From Bacteroidota bacterium (GTDB lineage Bacteria > Bacteroidota > Bacteroidia > Cytophagales > Cyclobacteriaceae), in the NCBI GenBank assembly GCA_018266055.1, contig JAFDYT010000001.1:186001-250000 (forward strand): DNA of 64,000 nucleotides, in the 5' to 3' direction. The translations under genes were made by a program, and so were the position numbers. Below, piece by piece: positions 1 to 7,909 of the stretch (positions within the stretch are counted from its first letter, which is position 1; each line of letters opens with the position of its first letter). The notes beneath the pieces were generated by a model that had not been told where the DNA came from, searched no databases, and saw only the letters and a program-made list of their open reading frames with translations.

Positions 1-2
1 AC

Positions 3-275
3 GGATTTTATTTTGGTCGCTTCGATTTGCGTTGTGCTACCGTGGCTGATCTTGAAAATGGAAATGTAAAAATTGTAGAGCTCAACGGATGCGGCGCTGA
101 GCCGTCGCACATTTATCATCCGGACGCATCGTTGGTAAAAGGCGTCCGCGATTTGATCACGCATTGGCAAAACTTGTATCGCGTAAGCCGTGAGAACCAT
201 CAACTTGGAGTTGCGTATCTTTCGTTTCAGGAAGGCCGATCGATTTACAAAAAATTTAAAGCGCTGAAAGACTAA
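3..275 (+). CDS. ATP-grasp / D-Ala-D-Ala ligase-like protein, C-terminal part (partial)
   Basis: The reading frame is open to the left edge of the window, so the N-terminus is missing. The visible part starts in-frame with a FGRFDLR segment, followed by ELNGCGAEPSHIYHP and a HWQNLYRVSR helix. This is the C-terminal end of the ATP-grasp fold as in Bacteroidota proteins annotated as D-alanine-D-alanine ligase-like, where the E-x-N-G segment contributes Mg-ATP ligands. The substrate cannot be told from the fragment. It ends 4 bp before the LysE-type gene and is probably co-transcribed with it. The apparent TTG start at 27 is only the first start-like codon inside the fragment. Confidence 0.6.
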   Translation, partial: GFYFGRFDLRCATVADLENGNVKIVELNGCGAEPSHIYHPDASLVKGVRDLITHWQNLYRVSRENHQLGVAYLSFQEGRSIYKKFKALKD

Positions 276-279
276 GCCG

Positions 280-894
280 ATGAATTACTTCTATGTTTTT
301 TTTCTGGGCTTTTTCTTCAGCTTTATTGGCTCAATTCCTCCGGGCACACTCAATGTCTCCATTTTGCAAATGGCCTTGCAGGGAAAGACAGGCATAGCTA
401 CGCGCTTTGCACTTGCTGTAGCGATCGTGGAATATCCTTACGCCTGGATCGGCGTGCAATTTGAGTACTGGCTTACTTCGTCGCCCATGGTGGTGAGTAA
501 TTTTCAGTTGATCGCTGCTATTGTGATGACCAGCATCGGCATTTTTAATTTGATCCCGTCAAAGCCGGATTCGGGTGTTGCAAAAAAATTTAATGAAAGT
601 GGATTTCGTCGTGGGTTGCTCCTTAGTGTGCTCAACCCAATGGCGATTCCCTATTGGATGGGATTTACAGCGTACCTCAAAGCCGAAGGTTGGATCAACC
701 TTTCTACTACAGGATTGTTGCACAGTTATGTGTTAGGCACTTCTGTTGGAGCGATGGCATTGCTTTCACTGGTGATTTTTTATGCGAAGAAGCTCGCGCC
801 GTATGTGCAAGGCAGCAAGTGGATAAAAATTATTCCTGGTTTGGTGCTGCTTTCGTTGGGCTTGTATGCTTTTGCAAAATATTTAATGAATTAA
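280..894 (+). CDS. LysE-family amino acid exporter-like membrane protein
   Basis: A 204-residue hydrophobic protein with about six membrane segments. The N-terminal IGSIPPGTLNVSILQMAL segment matches the conserved P-P/G-P entry motif of LysE/RhtB translocators, and the length is normal for the family. These carriers export amino acids or similar small solutes through the inner membrane; the substrate is not predictable here. It lies 4 bp after the ATP-grasp gene, suggesting coupled expression, and is followed immediately by a hairpin terminator. Confidence 0.75.
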   Translation: MNYFYVFFLGFFFSFIGSIPPGTLNVSILQMALQGKTGIATRFALAVAIVEYPYAWIGVQFEYWLTSSPMVVSNFQLIAAIVMTSIGIFNLIPSKPDSGVAKKFNESGFRRGLLLSVLNPMAIPYWMGFTAYLKAEGWINLSTTGLLHSYVLGTSVGAMALLSLVIFYAKKLAPYVQGSKWIKIIPGLVLLSLGLYAFAKYLMN

Positions 895-921
895 ACCCCG
901 ACGTGTTACCGCCGGGGTTTC
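894..921. terminator. Bidirectional rho-independent terminator
   Basis: Inverted repeat AACCCCG (894-900) / CGGGGTT (913-919) with a 12-nt loop, lying between the convergent LysE-type gene and the His-rich gene. T and A tracts on either side are short, so termination may be partial. Confidence 0.65.
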
Positions 922-927
922 CTCTTC

Positions 928-1308
928 TCACTTCCCTCTTTTGTCGTTCCAGTCGCTGAGCTTTTTAAGTTGCTCTTCTTTTAAATACGGCTTTACCTGT
1001 AGCGCGAGTGAATCCATCACACGCTTCTCCTGCTTTTGATAATTAGCGCGCAGGGCGTCCAACCGTTTTGCCGCGCGATCTACTGCCGGTTTCATTTTTA
1101 CTTTCTGAGTGCTGTCAGCATTGGTGATTCTGTAAATTCTGTCCGACAGATTTCTTTTTTCTGAATGACCATATCGATGTTTCCCATCGTGTCCACCACC
1201 ATGCCCACGGTGATGCCCACCGTCGCCACGTTGTGCCATTGCACTTACTGATACCAGCGTTGCCAGTCCAAGACTGAGCACCCACAGCCAACTTCTTTTT
1301 GTTTTCAT
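928..1308 (-). CDS. His-rich periplasmic protein, possibly Spy/CpxP-like
   Basis: 126 residues. A clear Sec signal peptide (MKTKRSWLWVLSLGLATLVS, cleavage after AMA) is followed by a Gly/His-rich stretch (GHHRGHGGGHDGKHRYGH) that could bind metal, and then a charged helical part with KMKPAVDRAAKRLDALR and a KPYLKEEQLKKL end. Small helical periplasmic proteins with this layout resemble Spy/CpxP-type stress chaperones, but I see no LTxxQ motif, so that is only a suggestion. The gene follows the GMC oxidoreductase on the same strand with an 84-bp gap. Confidence 0.55.
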   Translation of the reverse strand: MKTKRSWLWVLSLGLATLVSVSAMAQRGDGGHHRGHGGGHDGKHRYGHSEKRNLSDRIYRITNADSTQKVKMKPAVDRAAKRLDALRANYQKQEKRVMDSLALQVKPYLKEEQLKKLSDWNDKRGK

Positions 1309-1392
1309 ATTTCTTTTTTGTGCATTAGACAGTGCTGCACGCCGGTCTATTCCCGGTCGGAAGAAATATTTTTTCGAAGCAATGAAGTCTGT

Positions 1393-3006
1393 TCAGGATT
1401 GAATTTCCTGAAGGCGATGATCAAGATTTTTTACGCTTGTTCCGGTTTTGGCCGGAATCTGATCCATCGCGTATTCGCTCAATGCTGTGATGGTGAGCGA
1501 AGGATTGACGCCTAAGTTGCACGGCATAATGCTGCCATCGAGGATATAAAAGTTGGAGTAGCCGTGTACTTTGAAGTGCTCATCAACTACACCTTGCGCA
1601 GCAGTTTTACCCATTGGGCAGCCGCCCAATATATGCGCGGTGGAAGAAAGGCCAAACAATACTTCGCTGAATGCATTCTGAGGAACGGCGTTTACTTTTT
1701 TCGCGTAGCGGTATAGTGCATCCTGACCAACCGGAATGTAGCTCGGCACTTTTTCTCCTTGATTGTTGCTCATCACCAGGCGTGTGCCGAATACTCCGGA
1801 TTTCAGTTTCATTTGCATCGCGTTGGGCAACGACTGCATAATCAAAAAAATAATGCTCGACTTCGCAAGCTTGAAGTTGAAAACGGATCGCAGAAAATTC
1901 CACGGTTGTGTGATGATGTTGCCAATCATCTTCAGCGTGCGAACTATCGGGGTGCCATTTCCTGCGGCCATTACTGCAAGACGAATCATAGCGCCAGAGC
2001 CATCAGGAAATTTACAAAGCTCAATGTGCGTATGGTCATCGGGGTTGAATACTGAACTGATGGCGATGCCGTGATTTAGTTTGCGATCGGCCGATACTAC
2101 ACCCGAAAGCATTTCTGAATTGGTCAGAATATTTTCTCCCAGTTGATCGGAAAGATTGGGCAATGTTTTGAAAACATGTTTCTGACGAAGCAATAGATCT
2201 AAGGTGCCCAGTACGCCGCCACTCATCACCAGCCCACGCGATACAAAAATCTGTTTTCTTTTTCTGAACCACGACGTGCTTGATTCGGTGTGGATGTGGT
2301 ATTCGTCATTCACATTTTCGATTTTGGTCACCAGTGTTTCGGCGAGTACTTCAGCGCCGAACATTTTTTCGGCGAACCACAAGTAATTTTTGTCGAGTGT
2401 ATTTTTTGCGCCGTGGCGGCAACCAACCATGCATCCGGCACATTCAATACAGCCGGTGCGCGTGGGGCCAAGCCCTTTGAAATACGGGTCGCGTTCTGCT
2501 TTAGTATCGCCCAGGTAAACGCCCACATAGTCTACACGATTATAAGAGTCGCCGCGCCCCATATCATTGGCTACTGATTTGAGTACTTTGTCTTCTTCGT
2601 ATTCCTTCGAAAATTTTTCACTCCCGAGCATGAACTTTGCTTTTTCAAAAAAGGGAGCAAGGGTATTTTTCCAGTCTTTGAAATGCGACCACACTGGATG
2701 GGTATAAAAACTTTCGCGTGGCATCATGTGTGTGTTGGCGTACACAAGCGAACCGCCGCCTACACCCACACCCGAAATAATAAATACTTCTTTGAAGAAA
2801 GTGAGCTTCTGAAATCCGAAACACTTGAGGATCGGAATCCACAAATATTTTTTGATATTCCAATTGGTAGTTGGAAAATCAGAGGAGTTCCATCTTTTCC
2901 CTTTTTCAATAACAAGAACAGAATATCCTTTTTCGGCGAGGCGCATCGCTGAGACCGATCCGCCAAATCCCGAACCGATTACGATGTAATCAAATTTCTG
3001 ATTCAT
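1393..3006 (-). CDS. GMC-family FAD-dependent oxidoreductase (cholesterol-oxidase-like)
   Basis: 537 residues. The N-terminus has the dinucleotide-binding motif VIGSGFGGSVSAMRLAEKG (about residues 9-27) and a GVGGGSLVYAN segment typical of GMC oxidoreductases. A cysteine-rich insert GCIECAGCMVGCRHGAKNTL lies near residue 190, as in the cholesterol-oxidase-like subgroup. The C-terminus carries LGGCPMG and LDGSIMPCNLGVNPSLTI, the usual GMC_oxred_C signature with the active-site region. It should oxidise an alcohol with FAD in the cytoplasm; the substrate is unknown. There is no signal peptide. The closely spaced cysteines might instead hold a metal centre, which the sequence cannot decide. Confidence 0.8.
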   Translation of the reverse strand: MNQKFDYIVIGSGFGGSVSAMRLAEKGYSVLVIEKGKRWNSSDFPTTNWNIKKYLWIPILKCFGFQKLTFFKEVFIISGVGVGGGSLVYANTHMMPRESFYTHPVWSHFKDWKNTLAPFFEKAKFMLGSEKFSKEYEEDKVLKSVANDMGRGDSYNRVDYVGVYLGDTKAERDPYFKGLGPTRTGCIECAGCMVGCRHGAKNTLDKNYLWFAEKMFGAEVLAETLVTKIENVNDEYHIHTESSTSWFRKRKQIFVSRGLVMSGGVLGTLDLLLRQKHVFKTLPNLSDQLGENILTNSEMLSGVVSADRKLNHGIAISSVFNPDDHTHIELCKFPDGSGAMIRLAVMAAGNGTPIVRTLKMIGNIITQPWNFLRSVFNFKLAKSSIIFLIMQSLPNAMQMKLKSGVFGTRLVMSNNQGEKVPSYIPVGQDALYRYAKKVNAVPQNAFSEVLFGLSSTAHILGGCPMGKTAAQGVVDEHFKVHGYSNFYILDGSIMPCNLGVNPSLTITALSEYAMDQIPAKTGTSVKNLDHRLQEIQS

Positions 3007-3037
3007 GCGCGATTCACGTTCACCGACAGATAGTGTC

Positions 3038-3901
3038 CTATTTTACTTTGAACGCATTTCGGATGTTGTCTTCGCTGAAGCCAGTAGCAATCGCACCCTG
3101 GTTGGCGTACACATAAAGAGCCGTATTGAAAATTGTGTTGGCTACGTTAAAAATGAGCCCGACGAGCAACAGTGTTAAGACGCCAATTCCAATACCAATA
3201 AGCAAGCCGGTAATGCCAAACGCCTGCGCAAGACCTATGCTGATGGCGCCGGCGATGAGGATGAGTGCGAACATAATTAGGAACTGAACGAGCCCAAGGC
3301 CGATCGCTTTGATCAGGTTTTCACCCCAGGTCTTTTTGATTACTTCGATGGATTTTTTGACGGCCGCACCCGGCGCGAGACCTTCGTACACCAACACGGG
3401 AACTACAAAAATCGTCATGATGCTCCACGCCATTCCCAGCAGTGACACAATAATACTGGTGACGATTTGCCCGATTTTGCCAAAATTTTTTCCAGCATTT
3501 TCAATAAGACGAAGCAACAAACCTACGGTAGCCGAGAGTAAACTCCATTGGAAAATCAAACCAATTCGCGAAAGTGCGAATTGAAAGCTTTCTCCAAATG
3601 TGGCGTTGCCTCCTTCGAAGCGAATCTTGGTGGTGTATACCACACACACGTTGAAGAAGGTGGCGATAAATGCAAGTCCGAAGTACGTTACAAATAGGAT
3701 TACGTACTCTGTAACGTGCAGTGTGTTTTCGTCGTAGCCGCTTTCCAGAATTTTACTGATGATGGTCGGAAAAATCATCGCGATCATAAACAGTGTGGAG
3801 AAGAAAAACGACAAGAAGGCAAAGCCTAAAAGTTCTTTGTCTTTGTTGATGACGTCGAAGGTAACTTTAGTAAGTTCCCAGCTTCTTGAAAATGCGTTCA
3901 T
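3038..3901 (-). CDS. DUF6159-family membrane protein
   Basis: 287 residues. The opening MNAFSRSWELTKVTFDVINK followed by alternating hydrophobic segments is characteristic of the DUF6159 group. About six membrane helices are visible, including a long Gly/Ile-rich pair near residues 205-250. The function is unknown. It ends 31 bp upstream of the GMC oxidoreductase gene start on the same strand and could share a transcript with it. Confidence 0.7.
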   Translation of the reverse strand: MNAFSRSWELTKVTFDVINKDKELLGFAFLSFFFSTLFMIAMIFPTIISKILESGYDENTLHVTEYVILFVTYFGLAFIATFFNVCVVYTTKIRFEGGNATFGESFQFALSRIGLIFQWSLLSATVGLLLRLIENAGKNFGKIGQIVTSIIVSLLGMAWSIMTIFVVPVLVYEGLAPGAAVKKSIEVIKKTWGENLIKAIGLGLVQFLIMFALILIAGAISIGLAQAFGITGLLIGIGIGVLTLLLVGLIFNVANTIFNTALYVYANQGAIATGFSEDNIRNAFKVK

Positions 3902-3971
3902 GGCAAAATGGTTTGGTGATTTGTGAAGACTAAGGTAACAATAAAATTAGGATGCTTCTCTTCCGTGTGCC

Positions 3972-5324
3972 TTATCGTGGATGAATCCACGGAGCGCGAT
4001 AACTGCGCTGCAGAAGTTGCGTAGCTTCTTCGTCGCCGGTAATTTGTTTTAATGTGGGATTGTAGCGGATTGCTCTTCCCGTTTTCATAGAAAGATTGGC
4101 GAGAATGCAGCTAGCCGTTGAGATGTGGCCTTCCTGTAAGGAGGCTACTGGCTTGCTTTTGTTTTCGATGGCATGAAGAAAATCGAGCATCTGCAAGCGC
4201 GTGGCAGGCGCGGTGTGCAACTCAATATCTTTTTCGGTGAGATCTTCTGGAAATTTTTCCCGTTCGTAGGTCACATCACGGTGAATGGATTTTCCTTTCC
4301 CGTAAGGAACAAAATCGTACTTCATCACGCTGCAAGAAAGAGTTCCTTTATCACCGTAGATTTTGTAGCCCCACGGATATTCGTGATCGGTAGCTTCGCC
4401 CCAGGTGCGGTGCTGCCACACACAGGAAAGCCGGTCGAATTCAAACACCGCAGTTTGTGTGTCGGTAATGTTGCTGATGCCTGCGTTGGGTAAATAAATT
4501 CCTCCGCTAGAAAATATTTTTGTGGGCCAGCCGAGGTTCAGCATCCAGCGCACGGCGTCGAGCATGTGCACGCCCATGTCGCCCATGATTCCATTGCCAT
4601 ATTCCATAAAGCCACGCCAGCGGCGATGCGGAAGTCCGGTGAACGGCAGCATAGGTGCTGGCCCGGTCCATCGTTCGTAATCAAAAAAGTCGGGTATAGC
4701 CTGCACAGCAGGACTATCGTTGCCACGCATGTGGTAGTAGCAAAACATTTCTACGTGCGAGATGTTGCCCAGCAATCCGGCCTCAATAATATTCTTTTTG
4801 GCTTCTACCAGATGCGGTGTACTTCGCCGCTGCAATCCAACCTGCACCGTGCGTTGATACTTTTCTGCGGTTGCGAGCATAGCTTCGCCTTCAGCCACGT
4901 CAACACTAATCGGTTTCTGCACATACACATTGGCGCCGGCTTTCAGTGCGTCAATGGTTTGAATCGCGTGCCAGTGATCTGGTGTGCCGATGAGCACGAC
5001 ATCTAATTCATTTTCAGAAAGCATTTTTAGATGATCGTCATACAACCGCGGAACCTTGCCTGACTTCTGGCGAGTACTTACCAGGCGCCCCGCTTCCTTC
5101 AATTGGTTTTGGTCGACATCGCAAAGCGCAATGACTTCTACAGGGGCCACCTGAATGAGCCGAAACAAATCACTCTTGCCATACCAACCTGTGCCAATCA
5201 ATGCCACGCGCCACGGTTGTGCGGGTGATAGTAAATCAAGCGCCTCAGCACCCAAAGCACTTAGCACCAGCGAGGCCGTAGCACCCTTGAGGAAATGCCG
5301 TCGGTTGATATTAAATGTGTTCAT
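3972..5324 (-). CDS. Gfo/Idh/MocA-family oxidoreductase, Tat-exported
   Basis: 450 residues. The N-terminus NRRHFLKGATASLVLSALGA is a twin-arginine signal, so the enzyme should be exported folded with its NAD(P). The Rossmann start VALIGTGWYGKSDL is followed by ALCDVD and the conserved QKPISVD segment (the EKP motif of the family, here Q-K-P). The C-terminal half contains GNGIMGDMGVHMLDAVRWML. Family members oxidise or reduce sugars and glycosides. The adjacent downstream gene encodes a PI-PLC/GDPD-like secreted enzyme, and a second Gfo/Idh/MocA gene lies near 11 kb, suggesting periplasmic sugar modification; the substrate is unknown. Confidence 0.85.
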   Translation of the reverse strand: MNTFNINRRHFLKGATASLVLSALGAEALDLLSPAQPWRVALIGTGWYGKSDLFRLIQVAPVEVIALCDVDQNQLKEAGRLVSTRQKSGKVPRLYDDHLKMLSENELDVVLIGTPDHWHAIQTIDALKAGANVYVQKPISVDVAEGEAMLATAEKYQRTVQVGLQRRSTPHLVEAKKNIIEAGLLGNISHVEMFCYYHMRGNDSPAVQAIPDFFDYERWTGPAPMLPFTGLPHRRWRGFMEYGNGIMGDMGVHMLDAVRWMLNLGWPTKIFSSGGIYLPNAGISNITDTQTAVFEFDRLSCVWQHRTWGEATDHEYPWGYKIYGDKGTLSCSVMKYDFVPYGKGKSIHRDVTYEREKFPEDLTEKDIELHTAPATRLQMLDFLHAIENKSKPVASLQEGHISTASCILANLSMKTGRAIRYNPTLKQITGDEEATQLLQRSYRAPWIHPR

Positions 5325-5334
5325 CGCTAATTAA

Positions 5335-6111
5335 TTATAGTCCCTTGTTCTGTAAAAAAATATTCAGTTCCTGAAGATGATCTGTGTTGATCAGATCGAC
5401 ACCGTTATTCAACAGCTCTTGCCAAACTACCTCCTTATCGGGAATGCCGTACAGTCGCAATTTTTTTCCTTCGGCGTGCACGCGCTGCGCCAGCGCTTTG
5501 ATGCGCTTCATATCATCTTCAGTGGCAGCCGAATTTCCTCTCCAGTCCGACCACTTGCTGTACGTATCGCTGATCACCGGCATGACATCCGCGTTATACC
5601 CTTTGCCTACATCGTCGGGCCGGCCATCTATTGCTATTCCAGACGCAGAATCTTTCAACATCATTTCTTGCGGTCGCTCGCCGGAAAGAAATATTTTGAC
5701 GGCGCAGTTGTCAGTGTAGCATAACAGTGAAGGGAAATGGCTCAGCAATTCTTTCAGCGTCAGGTACGTAGGTTCTCCTTTTGTTTTCAGATCGATCATT
5801 AAATAAAATGGCGATTGGCTTCCCGGATAAATCCTTCCGTGGTGCGCTTTGATAATGCTATCGAGTGGCGCCAGATAGAGCTTACTTAATTCTGGCGAGT
5901 GGCTTGTGGCGCGGTTGTGGGCTACCACAATTTTTCCATCTGCTAAATGGATATCAGCTTCTACCGAAATGAATCCATTGTCAAGGGCTTCTTTCAGTGG
6001 ACGGCTATGGACATAATCGTTGTGTGCGTGCGCATTCAAGTGTGGCTCCTTGCGCTGCCCAACAGCGGGAAGGCGCAGCATCAGGAGCAAGAGGAGAATA
6101 TACTTAGTCAC
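5335..6111 (-). CDS. Secreted PI-PLC/GDPD-like phosphodiesterase
   Basis: 258 residues with a short signal peptide ending at AVGQ. HAHNDYVHSRPLKEALDNGF and VEADIHLADGKIVVAHN match the TIM-barrel phosphodiesterase superfamily (glycerophosphodiester phosphodiesterase / PI-PLC X-like), where the early His, the E-x-D pair and the later His form the catalytic and metal-binding set. MIDLKTKGE gives the third acidic position. It probably cleaves a phosphodiester in the periplasm. The gene stands 10 bp upstream of the Tat-exported dehydrogenase on the same strand, so the two are likely co-expressed. Confidence 0.75.
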   Translation of the reverse strand: MTKYILLLLLMLRLPAVGQRKEPHLNAHAHNDYVHSRPLKEALDNGFISVEADIHLADGKIVVAHNRATSHSPELSKLYLAPLDSIIKAHHGRIYPGSQSPFYLMIDLKTKGEPTYLTLKELLSHFPSLLCYTDNCAVKIFLSGERPQEMMLKDSASGIAIDGRPDDVGKGYNADVMPVISDTYSKWSDWRGNSAATEDDMKRIKALAQRVHAEGKKLRLYGIPDKEVVWQELLNNGVDLINTDHLQELNIFLQNKGL

Positions 6112-6186
6112 GGATTCTTTGTTTTGAAATCTAAAGATAATGAAACCGCGGCGGTGGGGTTTATTCTTTTATACTACTTTAGCGCG

Positions 6187-6522
6187 ATGAGAAAAGCATT
6201 GGCCGCTCAGCAGGGAGTCCGAAAAAAATTCATAGGGCTGTTCAGTAAAGTTGGCAAAAAGAAAAATTTCAACGGCTATAGCGAGGACACGATCCTGCTC
6301 ACACGAATCACGGATGCGGAATCAGAGGAAGTAGTGGCCGATCATGTTTGGTTTGCCTACACTGCCGGTTTTGAAAAAGCATTTCTCAAAGAAGGCGATT
6401 GGGTAGAGTTTGAAGCGCGGATAAAAAAATATACCAAAGGGTATGTAAACAAGGATTTGAAAATTAACCGGCAGACGACGGATTATAAATTAAGTCATCC
6501 CACGAAAATCAAAAAATTGTAG
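6187..6522 (+). CDS. Small conserved protein, possible OB-fold
   Basis: 111 residues from ATG 6187; the frame stays open upstream, but the longer form overlaps the start of the divergent phosphodiesterase gene and reads as shadow sequence. Segments include FIGLFSKVGKKKNFNGYSED, TILLTRITDAES, VVADHVWFAYT and EGDWVEFEARIKKYTKGYVN. The alternating strand pattern and the GDWVEFEARIKKY core suggest a small beta-barrel of OB type, as in widespread uncharacterised bacterial proteins. Function unknown. It converges on the next minus-strand gene with 8 bp between stops. Confidence 0.65.
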   Translation: MRKALAAQQGVRKKFIGLFSKVGKKKNFNGYSEDTILLTRITDAESEEVVADHVWFAYTAGFEKAFLKEGDWVEFEARIKKYTKGYVNKDLKINRQTTDYKLSHPTKIKKL

Positions 6523-6530
6523 CAGCCGAT

Positions 6531-6797
6531 TTACTTCACTTCAACAATTGAATGATCAAAGTATTTCTGGTTGATGAAGATGGGGAACTCGCTGAACAAA
6601 TCTATGCTGTTGATGATCTCCAGCGTCTTAAGGTCTTTGAGGTCAAGTTGCGCGTATCCAAGAAAGGACAGTTGCTCTTGGGGTACAGGCGTTTTCAAAG
6701 GTACCACGGCAATCTGTGATTCCTTGCGGTAGAAGACAAAATACCGATAGCCCTGAAAGATTAAATCGGCTAGAAGGGTGTGATTAAATTCTATCAT
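6531..6797 (-). CDS. Hypothetical protein (88 aa)
   Basis: I do not recognise this protein. It is acidic/hydrophobic with no signal peptide or membrane segment, reading MIEFNHTLLADLIFQGYRYF at the start and KTLEIINSIDLFSEFPIFIN later. The even amino-acid use and lack of low-complexity sequence favour a real gene. Confidence 0.55.
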   Translation of the reverse strand: MIEFNHTLLADLIFQGYRYFVFYRKESQIAVVPLKTPVPQEQLSFLGYAQLDLKDLKTLEIINSIDLFSEFPIFINQKYFDHSIVEVK

Positions 6798-6880
6798 GAA
6801 GTCGAAACGACACTATATTCGTTGAAGTATCTGACGATAACAAGTTTGCCGGTGAATAGTTTAAATGTGTCGATGATTTA

Positions 6881-7849
6881 TTAATGAGAATCAACTTCAG
6901 CCCACGCTTTCTCTACCAGTTTTTTGGTGGCGATAATACCGTCATGCTCGCTCAGGGGTGAGCCTTCGTATTCAATCCCGATATATCCGTCAAATTTTGC
7001 CTGCTTCACAAGCTCAAGCATTTTTTTATAGTCGATGATAGTTTCGTTGCCTTGCGCATCAAAGGCATACGATTTAGCGCTCACGCCGTGGGCAAAGGGC
7101 AGCATTTCGCTCACGCCTTTATACCGATCATACACTTCTGCGCACTTGTTGTTTTCGGTGCTTCCCCACTTGGCGCCGGTGCACCAGTTGCCAAAATCAG
7201 GTAGTGTGCCGCAATTGGGCATATTTACTTCCTTGATGACCGACGCTACCCATTGGCCGTCGGAGCTGTAGAGCCCGTGGTTTTCAATCAACACATTGAT
7301 ATTTTTAGTTTGCGCATAAGTGCAAAGCTGTTTCAGCGCATCAACCATCGACGCCTTCATTTCTTCTTTAGTACCATCGCCAAAAGCATTTACCCGAATG
7401 GAGTGGCAACCCAGAATGCTGGCGGCATCTACCCATTTGAAATGATTTTCTACGGCTTTCTTTCTTTCGGCGGCATTGCTGGTTCCCAGGTTTCCCTCTT
7501 CATCTACCATGATCAGCATGCTTTTCACGCCAAGTGAATCGGCCGTGTTTCTCATCTTCTTCCAGAAAGCCTGATCGGTAGCGTGTGCCTTATAAAATCC
7601 ATTGACGTATTCAATGGCTGTAATTCCAAAATCATTTTTTGCGATGGCCGCAAAATTTTCGGCTTTTAGCGTTCCGCTGTCGAGCGCGCGGTGTATGGAC
7701 CATTCTGCCAACGAAATTTTTAATCCCGAAGAATCGGAGGGAGCAGCCGCAGTTTCAGCTGGTTTTTGTTTGCATTGAATGCCGATGAGGCCAATGAATA
7801 CAAGCGTTGAAAACGCAGTGAGCCTGATTTTTTGCATGGAAGTTTTCAT
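6881..7849 (-). CDS. Sugar phosphate isomerase/epimerase-like TIM-barrel lipoprotein
   Basis: About 322 residues from ATG 7849 (the reading frame extends to 7885, but the lipoprotein signal fits the internal start). MQKIRLTAFSTLVFIGLIGI followed by QCKQK is an SPII signal with lipobox. The mature part is an AP-endonuclease-2-like barrel: SLAEWSIHRAL, FGITAIEYVNGF, IRVNAFGDG, INVLIENHGLYS, GTLPDFGNWC and YIGIEYEGS, with the Glu, Asp and His metal ligands at the expected strands. Such lipoproteins act on sugars in the periplasm. It is 24 bp before the convergent-free neighbour cluster of Gfo/Idh/MocA genes, supporting a sugar-modifying role; the substrate is not known. Confidence 0.75.
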   Translation of the reverse strand: MKTSMQKIRLTAFSTLVFIGLIGIQCKQKPAETAAAPSDSSGLKISLAEWSIHRALDSGTLKAENFAAIAKNDFGITAIEYVNGFYKAHATDQAFWKKMRNTADSLGVKSMLIMVDEEGNLGTSNAAERKKAVENHFKWVDAASILGCHSIRVNAFGDGTKEEMKASMVDALKQLCTYAQTKNINVLIENHGLYSSDGQWVASVIKEVNMPNCGTLPDFGNWCTGAKWGSTENNKCAEVYDRYKGVSEMLPFAHGVSAKSYAFDAQGNETIIDYKKMLELVKQAKFDGYIGIEYEGSPLSEHDGIIATKKLVEKAWAEVDSH

Positions 7850-7909
7850 CATTCCCGAAGGTAACGAGAATGACAGATAAAACAATCGATGATGCGCCTG
7901 TTGTTTTAT

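Noticed and set aside
1318-1515. Plus-strand ORF across the end of the GMC gene
   Set aside because: It is antisense to the conserved C-terminus of the oxidoreductase and has no own signal or family pattern.
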